64,000 nucleotides of DNA from Vulcanimicrobiota bacterium. Its GTDB lineage: Bacteria > Vulcanimicrobiota > Xenobia > Xenobiales > JADMJV01. The stretch is from contig JAEXNA010000040.1 of the NCBI GenBank assembly GCA_023447635.1, positions 51,731-115,730 of the forward strand, in the 5' to 3' direction. Positions within the stretch are counted from its first letter, which is position 1, and each line of letters opens with the position of its first letter. The position numbers and the translations under genes were made by a program. The notes beneath the pieces were generated by a model that had not been told where the DNA came from, made no database searches, and saw only the letters and a program-made list of their open reading frames with translations. Positions 36,410 to 45,978 of this stretch are shown here, piece after piece.

Positions 36410-37822
36410 ATGGCAGAACCCTGGCAAACCGGCGAGGGAGAGCTCGAGGTGCTGGAGATCAGCGCCTGGGGTCGGGACCTCTCCGAGGCGTCGATCCCCT
36501 TCGTCGACATCGAACTCCGGGACTCACAGCCCCACAGCTGGACGCTCACGATCTCCGACCCGTTCGCGGAATACCACCCCGAGCGGGTCGGGGGAGAGTG
36601 GGAAGGCGTGATGACCGACGCCAAGGATCACTTGTTCGTGCTGCGCTGCAGGTGGTCCGGCGAGCTCTTTGAGTTCGTCGGCGTGCCCACGGGCATCGCG
36701 CACAACCGAGTCACCGGCGACGGCCAAGTCTCGCTCGACCTCACCTGGTCGGGCACGTGTCTATCGTGGCATCTGACGGAGGAAGCTGTGACGCAGGAGA
36801 CCCTCCGTAGCACCAAGACGCAGACCGTCACGCGCGATCGAGTCATCCGCGACGCGCTGCTCCCGTCGGGAACAGCGCACTCGGGCATCCCCACGCTGCC
36901 GCCGCTGCGACTCCAGCACCGCCAGAATTTCCGCCCTATCGACATGATCGCTCGCTACTGTGAGCGCGACGGCCTGGCCTGGTCGTTCGAGGGCGAGATC
37001 ATGGTTTTTAGTCCAGCGACCCTCGGTTCGCCCGACTGGGTCTACGGGCCAGACACCTGCGTCTCGGCCGAGACCAGCGACATGGCAAGCGCGGACCTCT
37101 ACTCGAGCGTCGTGGTCAGACGCCTGGTGGAGAGCGGGGACATCGTGGGCCAGCCGGTCACCATGACCACGTTCGGCAACCAATACCAGATCACGTTTTC
37201 CGAGCCGCTGAACGCGGTGTCGTGGCGACAAGTCGGCACACCAATCCTCGGGATTTGGAGCGACTTCACCGCTCGCGACGCTGAAGGCAACGTAGTAGCA
37301 GCCAGGGACCCCAGGGGCCCGCTCCAACACGCGGAGTTTCTTTACGGCCGGCCCCTCAACAACGTCTCGAGCATCCAGTGGACGTTCGGCAACCAGACGG
37401 CAGACTTCTCGATCACTGAAGGCTTTGGTCAGCTCATCTTCACCGGAACGCCTGTTGAGAGCGACGAGGATGACGAGCCGATAGAGTTCGACACGGCGTT
37501 TGATATGACGGTCGTGCATCCCGAACTGCTAGCCATTGTTGGGCCGCGCAAGCGCGAGCTGGACCTGGACGAAACTGTCTCGACCCAAGCCGACGCTGAG
37601 CAGGTCGCCCATCATCATTTGAATCGGCTGTTGCTCAACCGGGCGCCCCGCGCGATCACCTGCCCGCTCAACCTGGGAGCGAAGCCCCGACAGACTATCC
37701 GGATCGACGACCCCAAGTTGAACCGTAGCCAACGCGGCTGGATGAAGATTGTCCGTCACCGGATCTCGCCAGACCCCGCCCAGGCCAGCACAACCATAGA
37801 AGCGACAGGATGGAGGACGTAA
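36410..37822 (+). CDS. tail hub / baseplate protein
   Basis: The 470-residue beta-rich product fits the gp27/late-control-D-like hub family. It has VTRDRVIRDALLPSG, RPIDMIARYCERDGLAWSFE, and a C-terminal half with long strands. It lies between the tape measure and the OB-fold tip protein. AGGAGG precedes the ATG. Confidence 0.8.
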   Translation: MAEPWQTGEGELEVLEISAWGRDLSEASIPFVDIELRDSQPHSWTLTISDPFAEYHPERVGGEWEGVMTDAKDHLFVLRCRWSGELFEFVGVPTGIAHNRVTGDGQVSLDLTWSGTCLSWHLTEEAVTQETLRSTKTQTVTRDRVIRDALLPSGTAHSGIPTLPPLRLQHRQNFRPIDMIARYCERDGLAWSFEGEIMVFSPATLGSPDWVYGPDTCVSAETSDMASADLYSSVVVRRLVESGDIVGQPVTMTTFGNQYQITFSEPLNAVSWRQVGTPILGIWSDFTARDAEGNVVAARDPRGPLQHAEFLYGRPLNNVSSIQWTFGNQTADFSITEGFGQLIFTGTPVESDEDDEPIEFDTAFDMTVVHPELLAIVGPRKRELDLDETVSTQADAEQVAHHHLNRLLLNRAPRAITCPLNLGAKPRQTIRIDDPKLNRSQRGWMKIVRHRISPDPAQASTTIEATGWRT

Positions 37823-38067
37823 TGAGCCAGCAGAGAGATATCCGCAGACAGATCGACCGGGTCCCGACGTTCACGCTCGCCGTGACCGGGGAGCCAGATG
37901 GGCGGGGACGAACCGACTGCACTACGTCGGGACGCAGCGCCGCACGCTCCAAGCTGGCCACCGTTCTGGGCCAGCCTTTACCTCCACAGACCACCGCCCT
38001 TCTGCTTGCCGGTGGAGACAGCGACCAGGCCGCGATCCTCGGTTACGCGCCGTTCCTCACTGGATAG
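37822..38067 (+). CDS. small tail protein
   Basis: The 81-residue product overlaps the hub gene by one base (TAATG) and directly abuts the next gene. It may form part of the hub or spike. No family is recognised. Confidence 0.65.
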   Translation: MSQQRDIRRQIDRVPTFTLAVTGEPDGRGRTDCTTSGRSAARSKLATVLGQPLPPQTTALLLAGGDSDQAAILGYAPFLTG

Positions 38068-40752
38068 ATGCGGCGCAACTACGAGAAAGGCAGGATCGTG
38101 ACGCGTCACTCCATGATGAGGTATGACGTGCTCATCCCCGGTCGCGAACATCCGTGGACCAAGGTCGGCACGCTGAACCCGGCCTGGTTTGACGAAGGCG
38201 AGACGGTGGTCGTGGGCTTCCTCGAAGGGAATCCGCAGATCCCGTTCATCGCTACCCAAAAGCCGTGGATCCAGAGCCTGCAGGCAGCGCGGGAGCAGAT
38301 CATTCAGCTCTACCACGACTGGATCTGCTACGGCGCTAACTATCTCAGGACCTGGTCCTGGACGCGCCCCGAGGGTTTCCACTGGCAGTCCGCTGGCTCC
38401 AGGGCCGCGCTCCTGTCCCTGGCAACCAATGTGCGCTACGAAACGATCCCGAGCGATCTTGGACCGCCCCAGGGTCGCGGCGAGCGCAGCGCGATCTCGG
38501 CTAACGCCGTACTCACAGACCAGGGTGGCAGTTCGTTCTCGTCGCTCGACGTCACGTCTATCCTCGCCACGATCGACGCCGAGCACACCTACTCCAGCGC
38601 GGTCTCGATCGTGCGCCGCCACGGCCAGCTCCTGGTCGAGATCCAGGCGTTTGACGAGGTCTACGACGAGGACAGCGGAGACCTCACCGTCAGCGAATGC
38701 GCCTATCTCGCCAGACTCAACGCGTCGGACCTGACGAAGCCTGCGCTGGCGGTAGAGTGGGTTGTGCGATTGGACGAGGCCTACCCTAATCGGCTGACCC
38801 GCACGGATCGGATTGGGGACTGCCTGGTGTTCAGCCGCGAGAACGAAATGGGGGGAGTACAACGCCGCTGCGTGGTCCTGCTTCAGGCTCAGGAGCGCGA
38901 CGATCATGAGAGCCTCTTCTCTCGTCAACTCGTGGCTCTCCATGTGGACTGGGACGGTGGAGAGGTCAGCGCGGACCCGATCAGCTACCAGATCCTGCCA
39001 ACTCCCAACGAGACGTTGGCGTCCGAGGCTCGTCCTCTCGCGTGGGCGGACGAGTCCAGCGGCCGGATCTGGGTAGAGGGGGCCTCGATAGTCTTTGGAT
39101 GGAACGATGGCGCTCCAGTGGTGGCGCTGGACTGGGAACTAGCAACAACAGCCCCAGAGTCTGGAGCGGGAGTACTCAAGGCTGTGATGGGCAACCGCCT
39201 GATCTACTCAGGGACCTGGGAGACGTACGAAACCGTCGTTGACTATCCGATGCGGACCACTCGCGACCAGTTCGGGGAAGTCTATGAGACCTCTAGAATC
39301 GAGCGGTCGCGAGGTCACTCGCTGTTTCGTGGGACTGTCGTGGTCGATGCGGTGACTGGCGCCCTGGTCACGCGCAATGCCTACCCGGGGACCGAGCCGG
39401 CCGGACAACTAGAGGGAAGCCGGTTTGACGCGCTCTGGGAGTCTTACTGGGACCACGAGATACCCGCGAAGGGATACGGATCACGACCGATCCCCGGAGG
39501 TGGTCCTCTAGACGAAGAGGCGGTGCTAATCCCAGAAGAGCAGGCTTATTCGATGCTGGACCGCTTGCGAGTCTGGCGTGGAAACCAGTTCTTCTATCAG
39601 GCCGGAGCCTACCCCGAGCCCGAGGGTGGATACCCGGATCCCGACGAGACCCACCCCTTGATAGCGCTGGGGCGCGAGAACGTAACCAAGCAGTCTCCGT
39701 ACCCCCCACGCGTTATCGACGGTGTGACCTACAATCAGGGACAGTGGGATGAGTGGGAGGCGCGACGAGACCAATTCATGCAAGCTCAGGCCGAGCTCCT
39801 TAACGCGGCGGCCAGGAGCAGGCCTAACGGGGCCAACGGCCTCCGTGGGGACTATTTGCGTATCTCGCCGTACCGGGGCGCGTTCCGCCAAACGTCGTAC
39901 TGGCACGAGGAACTTGAGTCGAGAGCCCCTTATGACCCGCCGATTATCTCGGACCAGTACTGTTCGTGGACGAGCGTCCTCGGTCCGTCTACTCCGCCCG
40001 GTGGAACCCCACGGCTCTGGTTGGACTGGGGGAATCCCTCCGGCCCAACAGGTCTCACGAGTGCGATCCCGCGAGCCCCTCATGACTACGCTCAGGCGCT
40101 AACCCGACCCCGTTACGAGTATTGGGACGAGGCGCGGCAGGAGATGCTGAGCAACTCCGACCCGGACCCCACCTCGTACTGGAGAGGCGCGGAATCGATC
40201 TCTGGAGCGGCCGAGTACGATTCCGGCGATTTCGATCTCTGGGCCGCGTCTGTGGCTGTCGGGACGTCGATTCGAGTTCATCGAAAGATCGTCTGGATTG
40301 GGCGTGGGACCTGGTACGACCGAGTGGCCACGCCTCTCCAGCACTGGCGCGAGTCTCCCGCGTGCAATACCGGTCGACTGGTGGTCTGCGGACCTGAGGG
40401 CGGCGAGTATTACGATCTCGCCAGCGGCACCTGGGTTAACCGTCCGCTCGTCTGGCGGGCCGAGACCAACACCGGCGCTCAGGCGTGGATTTCTACTCTT
40501 CCCGGCAGCGGCGGCGCCGTTTACGGGCAGGCTGGGACGCCTATCGCTCTCGACCTGGGAGAGGACGGGATCTGTACGCTGACGCCGATCATTCTGGCTG
40601 GCGTGCCTAAAATCGTGATTCACTCGAGCACAGGTGAGATTCTTGGCACCCCAGATGGCACGGCTGACATGCTCGAGGCGATGTTCGACCGTACCCGGTT
40701 GGTGCGCCAAGCTCTCGACGGTGACACGCAGCAGTGGGGCCCGCCGACCTAA
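38068..40752 (+). CDS. large tail-tip protein with N-terminal OB-fold-like region
   Basis: In this 894-residue product, residues about 8-62 (KGRIVTRHSMMRYDVLIPG; GETVVVGFLEGNPQIPFIA) look like the OB-fold of phage spike/hub proteins. The rest is beta-rich with propeller-like strands and a Pro/Tyr/Trp-rich middle. It is probably a receptor-contacting tail-tip part. No enzyme motif is recognised. Confidence 0.78.
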   Translation: MRRNYEKGRIVTRHSMMRYDVLIPGREHPWTKVGTLNPAWFDEGETVVVGFLEGNPQIPFIATQKPWIQSLQAAREQIIQLYHDWICYGANYLRTWSWTRPEGFHWQSAGSRAALLSLATNVRYETIPSDLGPPQGRGERSAISANAVLTDQGGSSFSSLDVTSILATIDAEHTYSSAVSIVRRHGQLLVEIQAFDEVYDEDSGDLTVSECAYLARLNASDLTKPALAVEWVVRLDEAYPNRLTRTDRIGDCLVFSRENEMGGVQRRCVVLLQAQERDDHESLFSRQLVALHVDWDGGEVSADPISYQILPTPNETLASEARPLAWADESSGRIWVEGASIVFGWNDGAPVVALDWELATTAPESGAGVLKAVMGNRLIYSGTWETYETVVDYPMRTTRDQFGEVYETSRIERSRGHSLFRGTVVVDAVTGALVTRNAYPGTEPAGQLEGSRFDALWESYWDHEIPAKGYGSRPIPGGGPLDEEAVLIPEEQAYSMLDRLRVWRGNQFFYQAGAYPEPEGGYPDPDETHPLIALGRENVTKQSPYPPRVIDGVTYNQGQWDEWEARRDQFMQAQAELLNAAARSRPNGANGLRGDYLRISPYRGAFRQTSYWHEELESRAPYDPPIISDQYCSWTSVLGPSTPPGGTPRLWLDWGNPSGPTGLTSAIPRAPHDYAQALTRPRYEYWDEARQEMLSNSDPDPTSYWRGAESISGAAEYDSGDFDLWAASVAVGTSIRVHRKIVWIGRGTWYDRVATPLQHWRESPACNTGRLVVCGPEGGEYYDLASGTWVNRPLVWRAETNTGAQAWISTLPGSGGAVYGQAGTPIALDLGEDGICTLTPIILAGVPKIVIHSSTGEILGTPDGTADMLEAMFDRTRLVRQALDGDTQQWGPPT

Positions 40753-40767
40753 GAAGGAGATCGACAA

Positions 40768-41184
40768 ATGGCAAACCTTAAACCTGTTCGCCGGGGCGAT
40801 ACGTGGCATGGCCATCTCTGGGTGGTCGACGATCCCGCCGCAGGCGCGCCCAAGGACCTATCGGGCTGGGCGTTCGCGCTCGAGGTGCGTGAGACCGAGG
40901 GGATCGATGGAGAGCTCGCGTGGTCGGCCACCATGGCCAGCGGTGGCCTCCAGCTGATCGACGGTGACGGTCGAGAGGTCGAGATCAGCTGCTGTGGCTC
41001 TCGAAAGAAGGTCACGCGAAAGCTCGAGCCACTGGGGTACCCCTATGTCGTTCAGGCGGTGGGCGTCGACCCCGGCCTGGTGGAAAAGGAGTGGTATTTC
41101 CGGCTCCGCGCCGTCGACCCGACCGGGAGCGGCGCTCCGATTAGAATGACCCTCGACGACGGCCGCTGGAGCGTCACCAAGTGA
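40768..41184 (+). CDS. tail-fibre-associated protein
   Basis: The 138-residue beta-rich product (LKPVRRGDTWHGHLWVVDD; YVVQAVGVDPGLVEKEWYF) resembles BppU-like or fibre-linker modules, but the match is weak. AAGGAGA precedes the ATG. Its stop overlaps the next GTG. Confidence 0.7.
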   Translation: MANLKPVRRGDTWHGHLWVVDDPAAGAPKDLSGWAFALEVRETEGIDGELAWSATMASGGLQLIDGDGREVEISCCGSRKKVTRKLEPLGYPYVVQAVGVDPGLVEKEWYFRLRAVDPTGSGAPIRMTLDDGRWSVTK

Positions 41185-41633
41185 TCGAGGGAGAGCCGCT
41201 CGTCTCGGTCGTGTCGGCCGTGGTAGTCGGCCCGGCGCTGACGACGCTCTCCGTACCTGAGACCGGTCCGGCTGTTACCTCTGCACAGGTCCCTGGGCCT
41301 GGTCTCACGCTCACCTCGGCGAGCCAACCCGGACCGGGCCTCTCGGTCCTTTCGGGCCAGGTCTCTGGCCCTCCGGGGCGCCCGGGAGCGGACGGTGCCG
41401 GGGCGTGGCGGGTGGGGGTCCCTCCGCTCGAGCAGCCGGACGGCGAGAGAATTGCCTTCACCGCTCCGGAGCCGTACCAGCCGGGCACGCTCGCCGTCAC
41501 CTGGTGCGGCTTCGGGCTAACCCGGGGCGCCCATTTCACCGAGAGCGGCGGACCAGCCCAGCTCGAGATGTCCGAGGCGCCTCGGGCCACCGACCATTTC
41601 TTTCTAACTTACCAAATCGCTACGGAGGATTAA
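41181..41633 (+). CDS. fibre protein with short collagen-like stretch
   Basis: The 150-residue product has an N-terminal half of repeated G-P-x-L-T/S units (GPGLTLTSASQPGPGLSVLS), followed by GPPGRPGADG (collagen-like) and a compact C-terminal domain (PEPYQPGTLAVTW). It is probably a trimeric fibre segment. Confidence 0.75.
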   Translation: MIEGEPLVSVVSAVVVGPALTTLSVPETGPAVTSAQVPGPGLTLTSASQPGPGLSVLSGQVSGPPGRPGADGAGAWRVGVPPLEQPDGERIAFTAPEPYQPGTLAVTWCGFGLTRGAHFTESGGPAQLEMSEAPRATDHFFLTYQIATED

Positions 41634-41637
41634 CGCT

Positions 41638-42423
41638 ATGCGGCCCACTCACGATGGGAGATTTCACGACGACGGATTTTTGGACAACAGGCAGGTTTCG
41701 GCGAATGCCGCTATCGAGGTATCCAAGCTCGCCGGGGGCAGCAACGGCCAGGTGGTCAAGACGGTCGGTGGCGTCCCCGCCTGGGTAGACGCCACCGAAG
41801 GCGTGGAGAATCTGGACGATCTGGGCGACGTGGCGATCACCTCGCCCACGACCGGCCAGGTACTTCGCTACACCGGCACCGGATTCGCCAACTCTGCGAT
41901 CGGTGCGGGTGATCTGCCGAGCGGAATCGACGCGGCCAAGATCGGCGGAGGCGCGGTCAGCAACGCCGAGTTCTCTTACCTGGACGGCGTGAGCGGGGCG
42001 ATCCAGACCCAGCTCGACGGCAAAGCCGCGACCAACCATACGCACAGCGCGACCGCGATCACGTCCGGCACTCTGGATACCGCTCGCCTCCCTAGCGGGA
42101 TCGACGCCTCGCTGCTCGCCGGCGGGGGCGTGAGCAACACGGAGTTCGGCTACTTGGACGGCGTGACGGGTTCTATCCAGGCCCAGCTGAACGCCAAGCA
42201 GGCGGCGATCGTGGCAATCCAGGAGGAGCCCGCTGGCACCAAAGACGGCGTGAACGCGACCTTCACGCTGAGCGCCTCCCCCACGTGGGGCACGCTGATC
42301 TGGGAGGGCGTGAGCCTGCGATGGGGCGTCGACTTCAGCGTCTCAGGTTCCACCATCACAATCCTCGACCCCGACAAGCCTACGTCCGGCGACGATCTCT
42401 GGTTCGCTGGCCTGGGAGTCTGA
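41638..42423 (+). CDS. tail fibre protein with internal duplication
   Basis: The 261-residue product has two copies of an about 40-residue unit (LPSGIDAAKIGGGAVSNAEF and LPSGIDASLLAGGGVSNTEF, each followed by YLDGV.G.IQ.QL). These resemble the stacked repeats of phage fibre shafts. The C-terminal part is a compact beta domain. Confidence 0.82.
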   Translation: MRPTHDGRFHDDGFLDNRQVSANAAIEVSKLAGGSNGQVVKTVGGVPAWVDATEGVENLDDLGDVAITSPTTGQVLRYTGTGFANSAIGAGDLPSGIDAAKIGGGAVSNAEFSYLDGVSGAIQTQLDGKAATNHTHSATAITSGTLDTARLPSGIDASLLAGGGVSNTEFGYLDGVTGSIQAQLNAKQAAIVAIQEEPAGTKDGVNATFTLSASPTWGTLIWEGVSLRWGVDFSVSGSTITILDPDKPTSGDDLWFAGLGV

Positions 42424-42427
42424 CGCC

Positions 42428-43216
42428 GTGGGCAAGATGCGGCCGAAACTCGGCCGCCACATTGATCCCGCTGGGCTGAGCGGCGTCCTCCGGACCGACG
42501 GCACGACAATCTCGGCCGAAGAACAGCTCGCGATAGTTCGGGGCGGCACCGGGGCCAGTACGGCGCCAGCCGCTAGAGTCAACCTCGGCGCGGCCTCGGC
42601 CGCCGACCTCTCGGCCCTGACGGGAGACCTAGAGACCCTCCAGAGCAGGTGGATCTATACCGCCTCGCCCCTATCTGGCGGTGGACGTCTGGCAGATGGG
42701 GATCTCACCCTCACAATCAGCAAGGCCGGGGCCAGCGATAGCGGCTGGCTGTCGGCGGCCGATTGGAGATCGTTCGCGGGGCAAGGCGATTTTATGGTCA
42801 GATCGAGGTCGACGAATCTGAGCGGCATTACCGCCGGCCATCTGTCCTGGACGGCGATATCAATCCAGCGACCGTCGCAGGCCAGTATTTCAGTCACCAA
42901 CGCCGAGAAGACGGCCCTGCAACCCGGTGGCTACAGGGTGATTGCCACAGTGCGGGTGACCGCCACATCTCAGGTGGACTGCGAGACGGTGATCTATACG
43001 GGAGCGGTCGGGACCAGCGTCAACACGGATATCGTCGAGTCGCGAGTGCGAGAAACTGCCTGGAGCGGCGGTACGCAGACGCTCAACTCGGTCGCATATA
43101 TCCACGTCGCAGCTGGTGCGCCTCGAGAGGTGGGGATCTGGATCTCGAGGGCCTCGGGAACCGGCACGATAACCGTCGTCGGGTACTCACAGATCACGAT
43201 CGAGAGGATTTACTAA
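42428..43216 (+). CDS. tail fibre protein
   Basis: The 262-residue product has an N-terminal shaft-like segment (IVRGGTGASTAPAARVNLGA), typical of phage fibres. The C-terminal domain is beta-rich (GGYRVIATVRVTATSQVDCE) with a C1q/TNF-like feel, so it may bind the receptor. GTG start. Confidence 0.8.
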   Translation: MGKMRPKLGRHIDPAGLSGVLRTDGTTISAEEQLAIVRGGTGASTAPAARVNLGAASAADLSALTGDLETLQSRWIYTASPLSGGGRLADGDLTLTISKAGASDSGWLSAADWRSFAGQGDFMVRSRSTNLSGITAGHLSWTAISIQRPSQASISVTNAEKTALQPGGYRVIATVRVTATSQVDCETVIYTGAVGTSVNTDIVESRVRETAWSGGTQTLNSVAYIHVAAGAPREVGIWISRASGTGTITVVGYSQITIERIY

Positions 43217-43217
43217 G

Positions 43218-43814
43218 GTGTTCCTGGAGCTCAATTATCACATGGTCTCAGGACCCACCGGCGTCATGTACGCCACCAACATCGAGCGTCAGACCCTCAC
43301 CCTGGAGCTGGGCGACGGTGAATCCTCGGCGGACCGCGCGATGGAGGCGGCCGCATTCCTCCGCCAGCAGGTCCTCGACGCCGGCGGGCCGGTGCTGGAG
43401 CTCCGTGAGGAGTACCCGCCCGAGCCAGCCACCGAGGGCGACCCGCTCCTGGACCAATTCCTCGCGGAATCCCCGATCCCGGGCCGGATCATGGCGCGGT
43501 GGAAGCACTTCAACCACCTCCAGCGCACCAAATTCGCTGCCCGCTTCCCCGACCCCGCCAACCAACCCGCGCCCGGGACCTATGACCTGGACGAGGACGG
43601 CTGGAGCCCGGGCGATTACGCGTCGTTCGCGCAGACGATCGGAACGGTGACGATTCTCCTCTACGCCCAGAGTTTCAGCGACGTCGTCGACCTGGTGCAA
43701 GCGCACGTCCATCCCGTAGCCACGCCAGCCGCCAAACAGGCCTATCTGGCCGCGATGCAGGCCGAGCTTCCGACCCCTTCCCCAACCCATAAACCCCTGG
43801 AGGAACAAAGATGA
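43218..43814 (+). CDS. phage protein between fibre and holin genes
   Basis: The 198-residue product is mixed alpha/beta with a helical C-terminal half. It starts with GTG and overlaps the holin candidate by 4 bases. It could be a fibre assembly factor, but no family is recognised. Confidence 0.7.
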   Translation: MFLELNYHMVSGPTGVMYATNIERQTLTLELGDGESSADRAMEAAAFLRQQVLDAGGPVLELREEYPPEPATEGDPLLDQFLAESPIPGRIMARWKHFNHLQRTKFAARFPDPANQPAPGTYDLDEDGWSPGDYASFAQTIGTVTILLYAQSFSDVVDLVQAHVHPVATPAAKQAYLAAMQAELPTPSPTHKPLEEQR

Positions 43815-44155
43815 CCCTTGGAACGATGGCCGAGAGCGCGATCGTCGCGATCGGCGGTACCGGATTGCTGGCCCAAGTCGCCGGCACCGTTGGACACGCC
43901 AGCGGCGACCCTAGCCTTCTGGGCATAGCCGCCAGCCTGGGCACCCAGGGTCTGCTGATCTTCATGCTCCAGCAGAGCAACGCTCAACGAATTACGCGCG
44001 AGCAGGCTCACGCCGAAGAGAAAACCGCGCTCGCCAAAGAGTTCGCCGACAAGGTGGCCAAAGTCCAGGACACTCAGGCCGAGATGAACGAGAGGCTCCT
44101 CTCCGCCGTGCTCGGCCTGGTGCCCCCGACGGCGCCGGAGAAAGGAAAACGATGA
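43811..44155 (+). CDS. holin-like membrane protein
   Basis: The 114-residue product has two hydrophobic segments (AIVAIGGTGLLAQVAGTVG; LLGIAASLGTQGLLIFMLQ) followed by a charged coiled coil. Size, topology and the directly overlapping endolysin gene fit a holin. Confidence 0.75.
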   Translation: MTLGTMAESAIVAIGGTGLLAQVAGTVGHASGDPSLLGIAASLGTQGLLIFMLQQSNAQRITREQAHAEEKTALAKEFADKVAKVQDTQAEMNERLLSAVLGLVPPTAPEKGKR

Positions 44156-44901
44156 AACCCACCCCACCCACAGGAGCCTGGCGGCATATCTGCCCGGCCG
44201 AGGACCCCAAGAGCGCCCACGCATACGTGGGCGCTCTTGTTTTTGAGGCGCTCTGGCGCGCTGGCGAGGCTCTGGGCCTGCGCCAGACCTGGGACGCCGC
44301 GACCGGAAAACTTTACCAGGGACTGCCCGGGAAACCGGCGGCGCCACCGGCAACTCCAGCCCGGGTTGGAGCGAAGCTCTTGCCCGTCCCCTACTACTCC
44401 CAGCTGGACTCGGTCACCAGCCAGGCGCTCCGGATGTGTTTCTCGAGCTCCTGCGCGATGCTGCTCAAATTCCTCAAGCCCAACTCGCTCTCGAGCTCGC
44501 CGAACGCCGACGACGAGTACCTGCGTCGGTTGGACCAGGACTTCGGCGACACGACCAGCGCCGACGCTCAGGTGGCCACCCTCCGCCACTTTGGCGTCCA
44601 GGCCCGGTTCAGCAAATCCCTGACCTGGGCCGACGTCGATCGCCAGCTGGCCAAGGGGATCCCGGTCCCGATCGGAGTCCTCCACCACGGCCCCGCGTCA
44701 GCCCCCACCGGAGGTGGCCATTGGATGGTCGTGATCGGGCGAGACGGCACCGACCTGATCGTGCACGACCCCGCCGGCGAACTCGACGTCATTCACGGCG
44801 GATACCTGGGCGGCTCCGGACGGGCCGTCCGCTACTCCGAGAAAAACCTCACCCCCCGCTGGCGCGTCAACGGCACTGGCGGCTGGGGAATCCTCGTTTA
44901 G
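44152..44901 (+). CDS. C39-like cysteine peptidase, probable endolysin
   Basis: In this 249-residue product the C39-like core has Cys96 in MCFSSSCAMLL, His190 in GGGHWMVVIG and Asp206 in VHDPAG. The preceding VPYYSQLDS is the usual start of such domains. The N-terminal about 70 residues may bind the wall or link to the head. The placement after a holin supports peptidoglycan peptide cleavage at lysis. No glycosidase or amidase motif is present. Confidence 0.82.
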   Translation: MKPTPPTGAWRHICPAEDPKSAHAYVGALVFEALWRAGEALGLRQTWDAATGKLYQGLPGKPAAPPATPARVGAKLLPVPYYSQLDSVTSQALRMCFSSSCAMLLKFLKPNSLSSSPNADDEYLRRLDQDFGDTTSADAQVATLRHFGVQARFSKSLTWADVDRQLAKGIPVPIGVLHHGPASAPTGGGHWMVVIGRDGTDLIVHDPAGELDVIHGGYLGGSGRAVRYSEKNLTPRWRVNGTGGWGILV

Positions 44902-44910
44902 GAGCACACC

Positions 44911-45228
44911 ATGGGAATCTTGCAGAGAATCAAACAAGCGCTCGGCCTGGTCGAGCGAGCCACGCAGATCGTGGTCCCGATCGTCGACGAGGTGGCAGAG
45001 CTGGCGGCCGAGATCCGTGGCGTCGACCTGGTCGGCGACACCTACTCCCCCAACTCCGTCTGTGTGGAGGCCGGGCACTACGGCCTGGTCCGCGCCGGCG
45101 ACCTGGTCGCCAGGCCTGACGGAGTGATCGAGACCTGCCGGATGGAAGTCCTCCGCCGATTCCCGCCCGGCTTGAGAAAGGGCGACCGGTGGCAGCGGTT
45201 CGAGGACGTCGGTCCGTTTGCTCAGTAG
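44911..45228 (+). CDS. small phage protein at end of the late operon
   Basis: The 105-residue product has an amphipathic N-terminus (IKQALGLVERATQIVVPIVD) and then a basic domain. GGAG precedes the ATG. It is the last rightward late gene before a strong terminator. No family is recognised. Confidence 0.65.
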   Translation: MGILQRIKQALGLVERATQIVVPIVDEVAELAAEIRGVDLVGDTYSPNSVCVEAGHYGLVRAGDLVARPDGVIETCRMEVLRRFPPGLRKGDRWQRFEDVGPFAQ

Positions 45229-45240
45229 CTCGCCAAAACG

Positions 45241-45276
45241 AAAGGCCCCCGCCGGTTTGTGCCGGCGGGGGCCTTT
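45241..45276. terminator. bidirectional terminator ending the late operon
   Basis: The 15-bp stem AAAGGCCCCCGCCGG / CCGGCGGGGGCCTTT has T-runs on both sides. Confidence 0.92.
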
Positions 45277-45645
45277 TGCGTAGTCGGGAAGACGTGCCGA
45301 TCGGCTCACGATCCCCCGCAGGAAGGCCAGCGCCGGCGTTGCCCATCGCGCGACCGTCCGCGCCCCTTCCGGCTCGAGCTCGGCCACGAGGAGAAGCCCG
45401 CGGTCGATGGGATACCGATCGCTCCAGGCAAGGAGCGCCTGCTCCAGCTGCTGGTCGACGGGGAGAGCCTTCAACTGCTGGACTATCAAGGGCAATCCGT
45501 CGACCGAAGCAAGGGCTGCTCGCCAACCGGGCGGCCAGTCTGAGAGCCAGGGATGGTGAAGAGAGGCGCGGGACCACGTCCAATAGCGAGAGAACGCGAG
45601 GCGTCTGAGTTCGAGATTCAGGCTATCCAGGAGGCTCGGAGTCAC
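45277..45645 (-). pseudogene. leftward ORF lacking a stop before the terminator, possibly truncated
   Basis: From GTG 45,645 the minus strand encodes about 120 plausible residues (LELRRLAFSRYWTWSRASLH; GLLLVAELEPEGARTVARW). The frame runs on without a stop through the terminator stem and across two rightward genes to 44,698. The coding-like part seems to end near the terminator, so the true 3' end may have been lost by frameshift or recombination. An AGTGCACC site lies about 30 bases upstream. Function unknown. Confidence 0.35.
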
Positions 45646-45684
45646 GATAAGACCCTATCACATAGATGCACACAGGTGCACTAT

Positions 45685-45727
45685 AAAAAAAGCCCCCGCT
45701 GGCCACGTGGCCGGCGGGGGCTTCTTT
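45685..45727. terminator. bidirectional terminator
   Basis: AAGCCCCCGC-TGGCCA / TGGCC-GGCGGGGGCTT has A/T runs at both ends. It separates two leftward small genes. Confidence 0.88.
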
Positions 45728-45738
45728 CGATCTGGCGG

Positions 45739-45978
45739 CTATCCGCGCCGAGTCTGGATCTTGTGCACCTGGCGCACGCGGCCTTGGAGTTCCAGCTCCG
45801 GCGCCTCGTGGACTACCGGGGTCCTGGTGCCGTCGGGATGAACTCGAAGGGTTATAGCTGTGGCCACCTTACGGGGCGGGGTCTGATCACTCACGGGCGT
45901 TTCGATGGCCGCCACCTCCCCGCGCCGTAAAACTTGGTCGGAGCGCCATAAGTACACTAAGTACACTGGAAGCCGCAA
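45739..45978 (-). CDS. small leftward phage protein
   Basis: The product is up to 79 residues (TTG 45,978). The first residues (VYLVYLW) are encoded by tandem AGTGTACTT repeats, so translation may really begin further in, near the GTG of VAAIETPVSD. The remainder (ATAITLRVHPDGTRTPVVHE) is protein-like. No family is recognised. Confidence 0.5.
   Translation of the reverse strand: MRLPVYLVYLWRSDQVLRRGEVAAIETPVSDQTPPRKVATAITLRVHPDGTRTPVVHEAPELELQGRVRQVHKIQTRRG

Noticed and set aside
35135..36427. Leftward 430-codon ORF over the tape-measure gene
   Set aside because: It mirrors coiled-coil codons of the tape measure and has Leu-rich composition expected from antisense Lys/Glu codons.
45189..45608. 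Rightward 139-codon ORF after the late operon
   Set aside because: Arg/Pro/Ala-rich shadow of the leftward frame, and it crosses the strong terminator at 45,241-45,276.
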